Source: Methanoregula sp. (GTDB lineage Archaea > Halobacteriota > Methanomicrobia > Methanomicrobiales > Methanospirillaceae). From it: DNA of 64,000 nucleotides. A program made the position numbers and the translations under genes. The notes beneath the pieces were generated by a model. The model was not told where the DNA came from and did not search any database. It saw only the letters and a program-made list of their open reading frames with translations. Positions 49,846-58,541 of the stretch are shown piece by piece. Position 1 is the first letter of the stretch, and each line of letters begins with the position of its first letter. The stretch is taken from NCBI RefSeq assembly GCF_023227875.1, contig NZ_JALOCH010000005.1, forward strand, positions 124,001 to 188,000, in the 5' to 3' direction.

Positions 49846-50814
49846 TTAAGGTTCCCGGCAGATCTCCCTGGCCACCGCATCCCCGAACTCCCGGGTCCCG
49901 GCGGCTCCGCCAAGGTCACGGGTACGGATCCCCTGCGCAAGCATCCGGCCGATCGCGGATTCCACGCGACCAGCCCCCGCCCGGTCCCCGAGATAATCAA
50001 GGAGCATCGCCGCACTCCTGATCGCAGCAATGGGGTTGGCAATATTTTTCCCGGCTATATCCGGGGCGCTCCCGTGGACCGGTTCAAAGAGGGCATACCG
50101 GTCGCCAATATTTGCGCTCGGCACAAGACCCAGGCCACCGACAAGATATGACGAAACATCGGAGATGATATCACCGAAGATGTTGGTGGTAACAACGACG
50201 TCGTATGCCACCGGGTGCTGGAGAATATCGAGGGCGAGGGCATCGATAAACTTATCGTTGAAGGGCACCCCCGCAGCCTTGGCCTCGGTTGTGCAGATGT
50301 CACGGAAAAGGACGTCGGACTTGAGCACGTTCGCCTTGTGCCCGATGGTCAGGTGACCGTGACGCTGCTGCACAAGCCGGATCGCGGAACGGGCGATCCT
50401 CTCGCTGCCAGTACGGGACACCACGCGGAGGGTGGTCGCCCGGTCAGGGCCGATCTCCTCGATCCCGGAGTAGAGCCCTTCCGTGTTCTCCCGCACGATC
50501 ATAATGTCGAACCCCTCACCTTTCACGGGGCGCAGGTTTGCGTAGAGATCGAGCGCCTTCCGTATACGCAGGACTACGCTCTGGTAGTCCTTCATGGGCG
50601 GAGTCGTAATCGCGCCGAAGAGGACTGCATCGGCAGTCTTGAGATCGGCGATCTCCCGGTCTGCACATGGGCAGCCGGTCCGTTCCCACATCCCATATCC
50701 CACTTCGACCGTGAAGTATTCGAACTCCGGGTGGAGGATCTCGAGGATACGCCGGGCGACCGGGATGACCTCGTGCCCGATCCCGTCGCCTTCGACAACC
50801 GCGATCTTCGTCAT
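49846..50814 (-). CDS. Isocitrate/isopropylmalate-dehydrogenase family (AksF/LeuB type)
   Basis: 322 residues from MTKIAVVEGDGIGHEVIPVA. NAD-dependent beta-decarboxylating dehydrogenase with LYANLRPVKGEG, RENTEGLYSGIEE, ATTLRVVSRTGSERI, FGDIISDVSSYLVGGLG and FEPVHGSAPDIAGKNIANP. The last gene of a nine-gene operon, overlapping the preceding gene by 4 bases. In methanogens such enzymes act on 3-isopropylmalate (leucine) or homoisocitrate homologues (coenzyme B). The AksF reading is favoured by the neighbours but cannot be proven from sequence alone. Confidence 0.88.
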   Translation of the reverse strand: MTKIAVVEGDGIGHEVIPVARRILEILHPEFEYFTVEVGYGMWERTGCPCADREIADLKTADAVLFGAITTPPMKDYQSVVLRIRKALDLYANLRPVKGEGFDIMIVRENTEGLYSGIEEIGPDRATTLRVVSRTGSERIARSAIRLVQQRHGHLTIGHKANVLKSDVLFRDICTTEAKAAGVPFNDKFIDALALDILQHPVAYDVVVTTNIFGDIISDVSSYLVGGLGLVPSANIGDRYALFEPVHGSAPDIAGKNIANPIAAIRSAAMLLDYLGDRAGAGRVESAIGRMLAQGIRTRDLGGAAGTREFGDAVAREICREP

Positions 50815-51611
50815 CTCGCCCTCCAGCGTGCGACCAGCTCGTTCACCGACCGGGCAACCATTGCCGGGCTGGCACCCCAGTGGACGACCACACCGGACAT
50901 CCCGTTCCAGGTACCGATCCCCTCCCGCTCGGCCCGGCAGCACCGGGCAATGAACGGCTCTTCCTGTACCTGTCCAAGGGGACAGATATTTTCGAGCGTG
51001 AAGTCCTTTCCATAGCTCTCGGTATAGAACTGGGAACCGGTGAGACAACCGGCAACATGTTCACCACCATGCATGGGATCGGCATCCAGCGTGCGGGTAT
51101 ACCCGGCAGCCCGGCAGGGATATACCTCTGCTGTGACAGTGGAAATATCCCGGATATGGTGGACAAACTGAACATTCAGTTCGCCAAAGAGCCCGTCTGC
51201 TTCAAGGTCCCGAAGGCTGGCCGAAAGAGTCGGCCGCGGGGGGGTCACATCATAGACATGGACGGTAAGAAAACCTGACAGGTCAGGATCAAGGACAAAT
51301 GTCCGGTTCTCTTCAAGGCTCGTGAAGACCGTGCAGCGGTACCCGCTCTCACCCGCAAGGCGGACAAGCCGCGCCCGGTCATGGATCTGCACCCGGTCCG
51401 GGTAATAAAAGACTTGTTCCGGGGGTGCAAGCACGCGGGACGAGACGATCTCCCGCATCATGCCTTTTCCCGCAGGATCAAGGGTAACCTCCAGCAGTTC
51501 GGGACCACAATCGGTATCCCGGAGGAGATACCGGCTCAGGAAATAGACCTTGTCACCACACGGCTTCGTCGAGGCATGCCCCACGTATTTGCAGTGCTCC
51601 GGAAAGATCAT
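50811..51611 (-). CDS. Unknown protein embedded in the 2-oxoacid-elongation operon
   Basis: 266 residues, IFPEHCKYVGHASTKPCGDK at the start and FIARCCRAEREGIGTWNGMS near the end. Several conserved-looking Cys/His residues (CKYVGH, CRAAGY, PLGQVQEEPFIARCCRA) could bind metal, and the long central beta-rich region suggests a globular enzyme or regulator. No family recognised by me. Overlaps by 4 bases the genes on both sides (LeuB-like and small isomerase subunit), so its presence in the operon is not accidental. Confidence 0.65.
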   Translation of the reverse strand: MIFPEHCKYVGHASTKPCGDKVYFLSRYLLRDTDCGPELLEVTLDPAGKGMMREIVSSRVLAPPEQVFYYPDRVQIHDRARLVRLAGESGYRCTVFTSLEENRTFVLDPDLSGFLTVHVYDVTPPRPTLSASLRDLEADGLFGELNVQFVHHIRDISTVTAEVYPCRAAGYTRTLDADPMHGGEHVAGCLTGSQFYTESYGKDFTLENICPLGQVQEEPFIARCCRAEREGIGTWNGMSGVVVHWGASPAMVARSVNELVARWRAR

Positions 51612-52078
51612 CGGTGTTTTCTCCAGTACTCCACAAGCCCTCCCGCACCCAGGATCTCCTGCATCCGGGGGGAAAGCGTCCGCACTTTGTGCCGTTTTCC
51701 CGATACCTCGACAGTACCCTGGGAAAGGTTGAACTTAATCAGGTTTCCATCAGTGCAATCAAGGTCTGCCTCGATGAGCGGCAGGCCGACGTTGATCGCG
51801 TTCCGGAAGAAGATCCGGGCAAACGTCGGGGCGATAACCGCGACAACACCGGCTTCCTTGATCGCGATCGCGGCCTGCTCCCGGGAAGACCCGCAGCCAA
51901 AGTTCTTTCCGGCAACGATAATCGCCCCCTTGAGACGGTGTGAAAGGCCAGGGTCAAGGTCCTCGAATACATGGGATGCCCAGATGGTCCGGTCCTTGGT
52001 CCGGAGATACCTTCCGGCGATCACGACATCCGTGTCGATGTCGGCAGGCAGGCATACCACACGCCCCTCAGCTTTCAT
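51608..52078 (-). CDS. Aconitase-like small subunit (LeuD/AksE)
   Basis: 156 residues of the swivelling domain: DTDVVIAGRYLRTKDRTIWA, GKNFGCGSSREQAAIAIKEA and FARIFFRNAINVGLPLIEAD. With the large subunit upstream it forms 3-isopropylmalate isomerase or methanogen homoaconitase; the substrate cannot be decided from sequence. Its ATG overlaps the large-subunit stop by 1 base and its own stop overlaps the next gene by 4. Confidence 0.9.
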   Translation of the reverse strand: MKAEGRVVCLPADIDTDVVIAGRYLRTKDRTIWASHVFEDLDPGLSHRLKGAIIVAGKNFGCGSSREQAAIAIKEAGVVAVIAPTFARIFFRNAINVGLPLIEADLDCTDGNLIKFNLSQGTVEVSGKRHKVRTLSPRMQEILGAGGLVEYWRKHR

Positions 52079-53289
52079 CAGGCCACCTCAGGCGGGGTGA
52101 TCTCCCCTTCCAGTGCACTTGCAGCCGCCGTAGCAACGGACGAGAGGTAGATCTCTCCGCCGACACCCATGCGGTTCTTGAAATTCCGGTTGGCGGTCGA
52201 GAGGCAGACCTCTTCCTCGCCAAGCACACCCATATGGGCACCAAGGCAGGGGCCGCAGCCGGGGGTCCCGACAGTACACCCTGCTTCGACAATGTCTGAT
52301 AGCACCCCCGTCCGTATCGCCTGCATAAGGACCGCGGCGGATGCCGGAACAACGATGGTCCGTACAGCCACTTTCTTCCCCTTCACAATACGGGCAAGCC
52401 GTGCGAGATCTGAGTATCTCCCGTTGGTACAGGTCCCGATAAAGACCTGGTCGAGGGGCAGCCCTGCAAGTTCGTCAACCGGTTTTACCGTGTCAACGCG
52501 GTGCGGGACTGCGACAAGTGGAACGATATCGGAGAGATCGAACTCAATATCCCTTGAATAGGAACAGGATTCGGGGAGCTGCGGTTTCACGGTATGTCCC
52601 CGTTCCCGGAGATAGCGTACCGTAATATCGTCGGCATAGAACAACCCGGCTTTTGCACCGGTTTCTATTGACAGGTTGGAGAGAACCATGCGTTCATCGA
52701 TCGAGAGGTCCTTTACCCCGTCACCGATAAACTCGAGCGCCTGGTACGTTGCCCCGTCGGTCCCCAGTTCACCGACATATGCCAAGGCAAGGTCCTTGGC
52801 TTCCGCTGCGCCGGAAAACCGGCCTTCGAGATGGATACCGATCGACTCCGGGACGCGGAGCCAGGTCTCACCGGTAAGCCAGATCGCGGCCATGTCGGTT
52901 GCCCCGACGCCGGTGGCAAATGTCCCGAAGGCACCGAGTGTGACGCTGTGCGAGTCGGCACCGATCACGATCTCACCGGGAAGGACTACGCCTTCGCCCA
53001 TCAGCTGGTGGCAGATGCCTCCACCGACATCGGAGAGGTTCATGAACGAGCTCTTTGCAAATTCCCGGAGTTCATGCTGGAGGGTCGCAGCAGTGGTATT
53101 ATTGGCCGGGGCGATATGATCGAAGAAAATGGAGAACTCGGTTTCGCCGGCAAGATGGCTGGCGCCCATGTTCTTCCAGGCTTCCAGTGCCAGCATGCCC
53201 GTGCCATCACAGGCAAAGGCGCGATCAACCTTCCGGTCCACGTATTCACCGGAGGGCGCGTTCAGGATCCGTTCAGAGAGAGTGCTCAT
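52078..53289 (-). CDS. Aconitase-like large subunit (LeuC/AksD)
   Basis: 403 residues with the 4Fe-4S ligands in IGTCTNGRYSDLARLARIV and GTPGCGPCLGAHMG (Cys in TCT and CxxC), plus FFDHIAPANNTTAATLQHEL and IGADSHSVTLGAFGTFATG. Isomerises citrate-like 2-hydroxyacid intermediates during chain elongation. Overlaps the AksA-like gene by 4 bases. Bacterial-size LeuC are longer; this length is the archaeal type shared by LeuC and AksD. Confidence 0.92.
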   Translation of the reverse strand: MSTLSERILNAPSGEYVDRKVDRAFACDGTGMLALEAWKNMGASHLAGETEFSIFFDHIAPANNTTAATLQHELREFAKSSFMNLSDVGGGICHQLMGEGVVLPGEIVIGADSHSVTLGAFGTFATGVGATDMAAIWLTGETWLRVPESIGIHLEGRFSGAAEAKDLALAYVGELGTDGATYQALEFIGDGVKDLSIDERMVLSNLSIETGAKAGLFYADDITVRYLRERGHTVKPQLPESCSYSRDIEFDLSDIVPLVAVPHRVDTVKPVDELAGLPLDQVFIGTCTNGRYSDLARLARIVKGKKVAVRTIVVPASAAVLMQAIRTGVLSDIVEAGCTVGTPGCGPCLGAHMGVLGEEEVCLSTANRNFKNRMGVGGEIYLSSVATAAASALEGEITPPEVA

Positions 53290-54413
53290 GCGGGGGACTC
53301 CTTGACCTTTTTAATCAGTTTTCGCAACACTTCAGGAGTGATGTTGCACTTGTGCTCGGAGTGGTCCTTGACCAGGTCGAGAACGGCGCAGATCTGCGTC
53401 TCCGAGAGCTCGCAGCCGAGGGAAGCGACCACGTGCTCGAGCGCCTTCTTCCCGGTATGCTTGCCAAGGATGAAGTGGCGCTCGCCTCCGACAAGGTCCG
53501 GCGGGAAGAATTCATAGGTCGAGGGATCTTCAAGGATTGCTGCAATGTGGATGCCGCTCTCGTGCGAGAAGGCGAGTTCACCGGTGACCGGCTTGTTGCG
53601 GGGGAGGGGGACACCCGAATATTTCTCCACAAGGTGCGAGAGTTCTGTCAGTTTTGAGAGGTCATACCGGTCAATACCCTTCTTCATCCGCAGGGCAACG
53701 AGCAGTTCCTCAAGGGAGGCGTTCCCTGCCCGCTCGCCAATCCCGTTCACCGTGGTATGGAGCTGGAACGCACCGGCTTCTGCCGCGGTAAGTGTGTTGG
53801 CCACGGCACAGCCCATGTCATTATGGCAGTGGGCGCAGAACGGGCGGTCAACCGAGGAGACGAGCTCTGCCATGATCTGGCTCATCTCGGAAGGGATGAG
53901 ACAGCCCACGGTATCGGCATAACTGAGGAGGACCGCCCCGTGCTCTGCCGCCTGCTGGTACACCTCTTTTAAGAACGGCAGGTCGGTCCGTGATGCATCC
54001 TCGGCTGCGAACCGGACCTGCATGCCGTGGTCCCGGGCAAAGTCGATCATCTCCAGTGAATCTTCGAGCACCTGCCCGCGGGGCTTTTTGAACTTGAGCC
54101 GGACATGGAGCTCGGAGGTCGGGATAAAGATGCTCACTATATCGACACCGCAATCGATCGCAGTCTGGATATCAGGTTTTTTTGCCCGGCAGAAGCCGCT
54201 GATCCGGGCGTCAAGCCCGAGATTTGCGATCGTCTTCACGCAGTGCTTCTCGTTCTCCGATACTGCAGGAAAACCGGCCTCGATCATCTCGATGCCGATC
54301 TCATCCAGCATGGTCGCAATCTCCACTTTCTCCCTGCAGGAGAACGAGACGCCCGGCGTCTGCTCCCCGTCCCTTAAGGTCACGTCGCAGATCTCAATAT
54401 TCAACGAGTTCAT
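53286..54413 (-). CDS. Homocitrate/2-isopropylmalate synthase family (AksA-like)
   Basis: 375 residues from MNSLNIEICDVTLRDGEQTP, where DVTLRDGEQTPG is the DRE-TIM metal/acceptor site. Contains CHNDMGCAVANTLTAAEAGA and NGIGERAGNASLEELLVAL, and ends with a short tail. The C-terminal regulatory LeuA domain is absent, which fits homocitrate synthase AksA of coenzyme B synthesis better than leucine-feedback LeuA. Fourth-from-last upstream gene of the elongation set; overlaps its neighbours by 20 and 4 bases. Confidence 0.85.
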   Translation of the reverse strand: MNSLNIEICDVTLRDGEQTPGVSFSCREKVEIATMLDEIGIEMIEAGFPAVSENEKHCVKTIANLGLDARISGFCRAKKPDIQTAIDCGVDIVSIFIPTSELHVRLKFKKPRGQVLEDSLEMIDFARDHGMQVRFAAEDASRTDLPFLKEVYQQAAEHGAVLLSYADTVGCLIPSEMSQIMAELVSSVDRPFCAHCHNDMGCAVANTLTAAEAGAFQLHTTVNGIGERAGNASLEELLVALRMKKGIDRYDLSKLTELSHLVEKYSGVPLPRNKPVTGELAFSHESGIHIAAILEDPSTYEFFPPDLVGGERHFILGKHTGKKALEHVVASLGCELSETQICAVLDLVKDHSEHKCNITPEVLRKLIKKVKESPA

Positions 54414-55665
54414 GGCTGCACCCTTCAGGACAGGTCCCGGAAACAACGAGGGTTCGTGGCCTGTCCGTTACCACGAGCTCGCGTTCAAGTATCGTTACAT
54501 CCTCGGCACGGCAGCTCACCGGCTCCGCCCATTGCAGGTATGGGAGCGGGTTGTATGCCGGCTGTTTACCGGTCATTGCCGTACAGTTATTGGTCATCAC
54601 GATACAGAGCATCGGGAGCCGCTTCTCGTAAACGTCGATGAGAGCGTTCAGTCCGGAATGGAGGAACGCATAATCCCCGATCAGGGCGACCTTTGTACTC
54701 CGTGCGGCGACAGCGATGCTGGCACCCATGCCGTAACTGGCAATCCCGAGCTCGTACGGCCTTGTCATGCCAAGCACAGAGCACCCCGCATCGCAGATCA
54801 TGGTCGTGTCCCGCTCTTTTAAGATGTCCATCATCGCTTTAAACGGGCAGTGACTGCAGAACGTCTTGTAGTAGCCCCGGTCTTCAAGAGACTGGGGGCG
54901 CTTCTGCGGTTTCGGGGGCTGTATCCCGCGGTGATCGCGGATAAATGTCCTGCCGTACTCATGGACGTCCCGGATGCCCGCAGTCTGGGAGGACGGAGGG
55001 TTCACCGTCACGATCCGGGTCTTCCCCGGGCATGGACCGGCACCGGCGGATTCCCCATTCCAGCGGTTCAGGGGCGATTCCGATGACCATGCAAACATGG
55101 TTCGGTAGATCTCCTCTGCCGCAGTCACCCGCCCGTTCTGGGTCCAGCTCCGTTCCGAGAGCCGTCCCTTCCCCTCCCTTGGCTTCACGGGAATATACTC
55201 CGCTTCTGCCTCCAGCAGGGTCGGCGTGATACGGAGCATGGCAACACGGGAGAACTGCTCAGAGGCTTCCAGCGCCGCCACAACACCGGCGTAACAGGAT
55301 TCAGCACCGGGTTCAATAACCGGCAGTTCCGCAAGCTCCCCATAATATCGGGAGTCCTGGGATGTCTGGGATCCTATCGCATCCGGATCGTCGCCGGCCA
55401 CCAGCACAACACCGCCGATCAGGCCCTGTGCCGTTGCCTGCAGGAGGGGATCGGCGCAGGCATTAACACCAACATTCTTGATGATCACCGCAGCCCGCCG
55501 GCCTTCGAGCGAATCGCCGAGTGCATATTCCAGGGCGGTCTTCTCGTTCACTACCATCTCCGCGTTCACGCGAGCACCAAGATCCGTGATCGGGATTCCC
55601 GGTACGGTATACTGCCGGTCGGTACAGGCCAGCAGTGCTTCAGTTATTACGTCAATACCCTTCAT
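54394..55665 (-). CDS. TPP-dependent 2-oxoacid enzyme, IorA-like, without ferredoxin domain
   Basis: 423 residues from MKGIDVITEALLACTDRQYT. First half is a pyrimidine-binding type domain (VNEKTALEYALGDSLEGRRA), second half holds ICDAGCSVLGMTRPYELGIA and the TPP-pyrophosphate segment ALIGDYAFLHSGLNALIDVY followed by MLCIVMTNNCTAMTGKQPAY. This is the indolepyruvate:ferredoxin oxidoreductase alpha fold, but the C-terminal double Fe-S cluster domain of IorA is absent and no IorB/gamma gene is present. A non-oxidative decarboxylase is therefore plausible. Overlaps both neighbours. Confidence 0.75.
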   Translation of the reverse strand: MKGIDVITEALLACTDRQYTVPGIPITDLGARVNAEMVVNEKTALEYALGDSLEGRRAAVIIKNVGVNACADPLLQATAQGLIGGVVLVAGDDPDAIGSQTSQDSRYYGELAELPVIEPGAESCYAGVVAALEASEQFSRVAMLRITPTLLEAEAEYIPVKPREGKGRLSERSWTQNGRVTAAEEIYRTMFAWSSESPLNRWNGESAGAGPCPGKTRIVTVNPPSSQTAGIRDVHEYGRTFIRDHRGIQPPKPQKRPQSLEDRGYYKTFCSHCPFKAMMDILKERDTTMICDAGCSVLGMTRPYELGIASYGMGASIAVAARSTKVALIGDYAFLHSGLNALIDVYEKRLPMLCIVMTNNCTAMTGKQPAYNPLPYLQWAEPVSCRAEDVTILERELVVTDRPRTLVVSGTCPEGCSHELVEY

Positions 55666-56630
55666 TCGTCCCTCCCGGGTACAAGGTCGCAGCCGGCACA
55701 GTTCGTGCACATGGTCTGTGCAAGACGGGCATCGAGTCCTGCATCCTTAAGAGCCTGTTCATGGATCACAAAGAATTTCTTCAGCCGCTCAGCGGTCGGC
55801 CGGGGTGTTCCGACAAGTTCGGCAACCGGGTTGAGTGGACGCAGGACTGGGATCACGCCGTGGGAGGTCAGCTCCCGGATGCAGGCTTCCAGCTCCGCAT
55901 CCGTCTCCCCAATGCCGATAATCACATTTGAGAAGACGCGGTTCTTGCCGAAGAGTACGACTGACTGGTCAAGCACCTCCCAGATAAGGTCGTAATCCAA
56001 CCCCGGGCACATCTTCGCAAATAGTTCCGGTGTTGCGGCTTCAAGATTGAATTTTACTTCGGCAACACCCAATCCCTTCAGGAGTTCCGGCGTCTTTTCC
56101 GTTGGGTAAATGGAGACCCCCATGGGAAGACCGAAGAACGCAAGGTGTTTCACCACTTCAAGGACATAGGCCTCTTCCTCAACAATGCTTTCCAGGACGC
56201 CGCTGGTGATCGAGATCGCATGGATACGGTGCCGGACCGATTCCACCATCCGCATAATTTCTTCGATCGATTTGCGCCTTCCGCCGATCTTCGGTACAGA
56301 ACAGTACCGGCACCTGAATATACAACTCCCCGTGACCGTGATGAACGCCTGGTCGGGACAGTGGAACCCGGGTTCCAGCAGCCTGCCGGAAATGAGTGTC
56401 CCGTTAAAGTAGAGGTCTGCGGTGCCATTCCCCCGGTGGACAACCTCGACCGGGCTTAACGGGTCGAGCGCGAGTTTGACACGATGGCTCCCCATGGCAA
56501 AGAAGACCGCCCCGCCACCCCCTGCACCAGGCCCTGCCGCAGAACGGGCGATGAACTGCTCTGCCGGTTCACCGGCAAGGTTGACTGTTCCGGTGGCCAG
56601 CAGCCGGGCTTTCAGCTCTTTCCACTGCAC
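55662..56630 (-). CDS. Radical-SAM protein, function unknown
   Basis: 322 residues. Fe-S site GSCIFRCRYCSVPKIGG (CX3CX2C) at about residues 106-122 lies after a ~100-residue N-terminal domain that is unusual for the superfamily; IYPTEKTPELLKGLG, EVKFNLEAATPELFAKMCPG and VIIGIGETDAELEACI build the barrel. The C-terminal MCTNCAGCDLVPG provides extra Cys that may bind a second cluster. Resembles radical-SAM enzymes with biotin synthase/lipoate-like sulfur-insertion tails, but that likeness is not proof. Overlaps both neighbours. Confidence 0.75.
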   Translation of the reverse strand: MQWKELKARLLATGTVNLAGEPAEQFIARSAAGPGAGGGGAVFFAMGSHRVKLALDPLSPVEVVHRGNGTADLYFNGTLISGRLLEPGFHCPDQAFITVTGSCIFRCRYCSVPKIGGRRKSIEEIMRMVESVRHRIHAISITSGVLESIVEEEAYVLEVVKHLAFFGLPMGVSIYPTEKTPELLKGLGVAEVKFNLEAATPELFAKMCPGLDYDLIWEVLDQSVVLFGKNRVFSNVIIGIGETDAELEACIRELTSHGVIPVLRPLNPVAELVGTPRPTAERLKKFFVIHEQALKDAGLDARLAQTMCTNCAGCDLVPGRDE

Positions 56631-57508
56631 AGTTCAAGCGCCTCCTCGTATTTCGTAAAGAAGGGGATCGCGGCAACCGCCCCGACAATTCCCCTGCCAT
56701 TCATAACGATTCGTAAATCCGGATCGCGGATCGATTCCAGCAGGCTGCTCTCAACTTCGCCCCGTTTAACCTTGCGCCCGTACGCAAGCAGTTCTTCCGA
56801 AGGGGTAAAGCCGGTATAGACTGCCATGCCGGTCTTCTCCGATAACGTGTACTTTTCCAGCAACTGGTGGAAACGCGAGACCAGCCCATCTGGATTATTT
56901 GTCGCAAACTCCGCGACAAGCCCGACACAGTTCTTGGTACGGTATGGCACCGGGAAGAGCTGGACGATCGTGTGTGAAAGGTAGACGGAGTGTTCATCCT
57001 CGACAGCCCGGGCAATGTTATGGACAAGCGTCCATGTCGCCCCCTCTTCCGGAGTGTCCGTATCATCAACGCCTATCAGGACCCGCTGCATTTTAGGGAG
57101 CCAGATGGTGGCACTGGCCACTTTCCCGCCCCCAGCCGGATCGCTCCTGCTCCGCAGGATACCCGCAGCATCAGACCGGCAGGCTGCCGCACCAACGCCG
57201 CCACCGCCCATTCCAATGTAGGTTACGGAAATCTCCGAACCTTCAACGGTGCAGGCCGATATTCCGGCCGGGAACCTGGATCCTTCCAGCGCGAGGTCAA
57301 CCGTTCCTGTTGCCAGGGAATACCGCATGGTCGATCCAACGCAGCGGACCTCCCGGACAAGCGGGCTCTGGGCATAGTGGTGCTTCGACCACATGGCACC
57401 GCCAATGCAATCGAAGAACTCGATGAGTTCCACCCTGCTGCCGGAGCCATCGGCAACCGCGACGATATGCGGGTAATGGATTACGTACGGTTCAGAGATG
57501 TTCTCCAT
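56612..57508 (-). CDS. Methanogenesis marker protein 11
   Basis: 298 residues from MENISEPYVIHYPHIVAVAD. VLIGVDDTDTPEEGATWTLV at about residues 149-168 is the GVDDTD signature shared with TiaS-like ATP enzymes, followed by FPVPYRTKNCVGLVAEFAT. Marker 11 proteins occur only in methanogens; their substrate is unknown. N-terminal region contains GYxGGG-type YIGMGGGGVGAAACRSDAAG. Overlaps the next gene by 17 and radical-SAM gene by 19 bases. Confidence 0.82.
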   Translation of the reverse strand: MENISEPYVIHYPHIVAVADGSGSRVELIEFFDCIGGAMWSKHHYAQSPLVREVRCVGSTMRYSLATGTVDLALEGSRFPAGISACTVEGSEISVTYIGMGGGGVGAAACRSDAAGILRSRSDPAGGGKVASATIWLPKMQRVLIGVDDTDTPEEGATWTLVHNIARAVEDEHSVYLSHTIVQLFPVPYRTKNCVGLVAEFATNNPDGLVSRFHQLLEKYTLSEKTGMAVYTGFTPSEELLAYGRKVKRGEVESSLLESIRDPDLRIVMNGRGIVGAVAAIPFFTKYEEALELCSGKS

Positions 57509-58448
57509 AGAGACCTGCCGCCTCGATACCCCGGTTGCCCCAGAGCACAGCACCCAGTGCGCCGATCCTTCCCTTCCGGCCATTGGTGTCGATGAACATG
57601 ATGCCCATATCCTTTGCCGCGGATTCTGCGGCTTCAAGGGTCATGATCTCCGTCTTCACTGCAGCGAACGCCGGTGAGTCGTGCGGAAAACCAATCCCCC
57701 TGTAATAAGCAATTCCCGTGTCCCGGGAAACCGTGTTCTTCTCAATAAATGCCCGGACAAAGTCCAGCAGAGCGGATACCTTATCCGGCCGGACCGCGAA
57801 GTTCAGCGCGGAACCGACACAGTTCGTGGTCTTGTTGGGTACAGCCGGGTTGAGCTGGATGAGGCGCATGTTTAAAAATTCCACCCCCATTATGTCGCAG
57901 GCTCCTGCACACTTCAGCGCCATCACCCACGTTGCGCCTTCAGTTTTGGTATCCGTGTCATCGACACCGATGCAGACCTTCTCGTACCGGGGCGAGACAA
58001 TTCTGACGTGGTTGGTGCGTGCTCCCCCGACATTGAGATCTTCCTCGCTGGGATATTCGGCCCGGATCACACCGGGTGCCTGGGGGAGGCATGCTGCAAC
58101 ACCGACACCTGCACCAGCAATGCCGGCCCACGTGGTGATCACCTCGTCACCGGCAACCTCGACCGATTCCAGGGCCTGACCCCCGATATCGCCGGCAGCG
58201 GCACCGAAGTTGACCGGATACGAACCCAGTTTCGCGCGGATCACCATGGACGTCCCTTCAACAGAACAGCCGGCAACAGCACCGCCGGCCCGCTTGCGGT
58301 TCATCGCGTCCCATTCGATGGGCCCGCGTGCCCGGCACTGCTCGAGGATCTCGGCACGACCACTGTTTTCATCTACCATCACCAGGAATTTCTGCGAGAA
58401 GAGCGGCCCGAACCGCTTCTTTACTTCGTCGGGTGTAAGGGTGATCAT
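57492..58448 (-). CDS. Second GVDDTD protein, paralogue of marker 11
   Basis: 318 residues from MITLTPDEVKKRFGPLFSQK. VCIGVDDTDTKTEGATWVMA, then LNPAVPNKTTNCVGSALNF and AIAYYRG-like TGIAYYRGIGFPHDSPAF parallel the marker 11 protein, and WAGIAGAGVGVAACLPQAPG parallels its GGGG region, so the two arose by duplication. Head gene of the operon. Probably forms a complex or acts on the same nucleotide-activated intermediate as marker 11. Confidence 0.75.
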   Translation of the reverse strand: MITLTPDEVKKRFGPLFSQKFLVMVDENSGRAEILEQCRARGPIEWDAMNRKRAGGAVAGCSVEGTSMVIRAKLGSYPVNFGAAAGDIGGQALESVEVAGDEVITTWAGIAGAGVGVAACLPQAPGVIRAEYPSEEDLNVGGARTNHVRIVSPRYEKVCIGVDDTDTKTEGATWVMALKCAGACDIMGVEFLNMRLIQLNPAVPNKTTNCVGSALNFAVRPDKVSALLDFVRAFIEKNTVSRDTGIAYYRGIGFPHDSPAFAAVKTEIMTLEAAESAAKDMGIMFIDTNGRKGRIGALGAVLWGNRGIEAAGLYGEHL

Positions 58449-58541
58449 TGTTATCGCCGAAAATTTCGTTAACAAAATAATCGGCAATGACCATATAAAT
58501 AGAGATCGATAAGTGAAAGAAATTTTTTACAGAAAAAAGAG

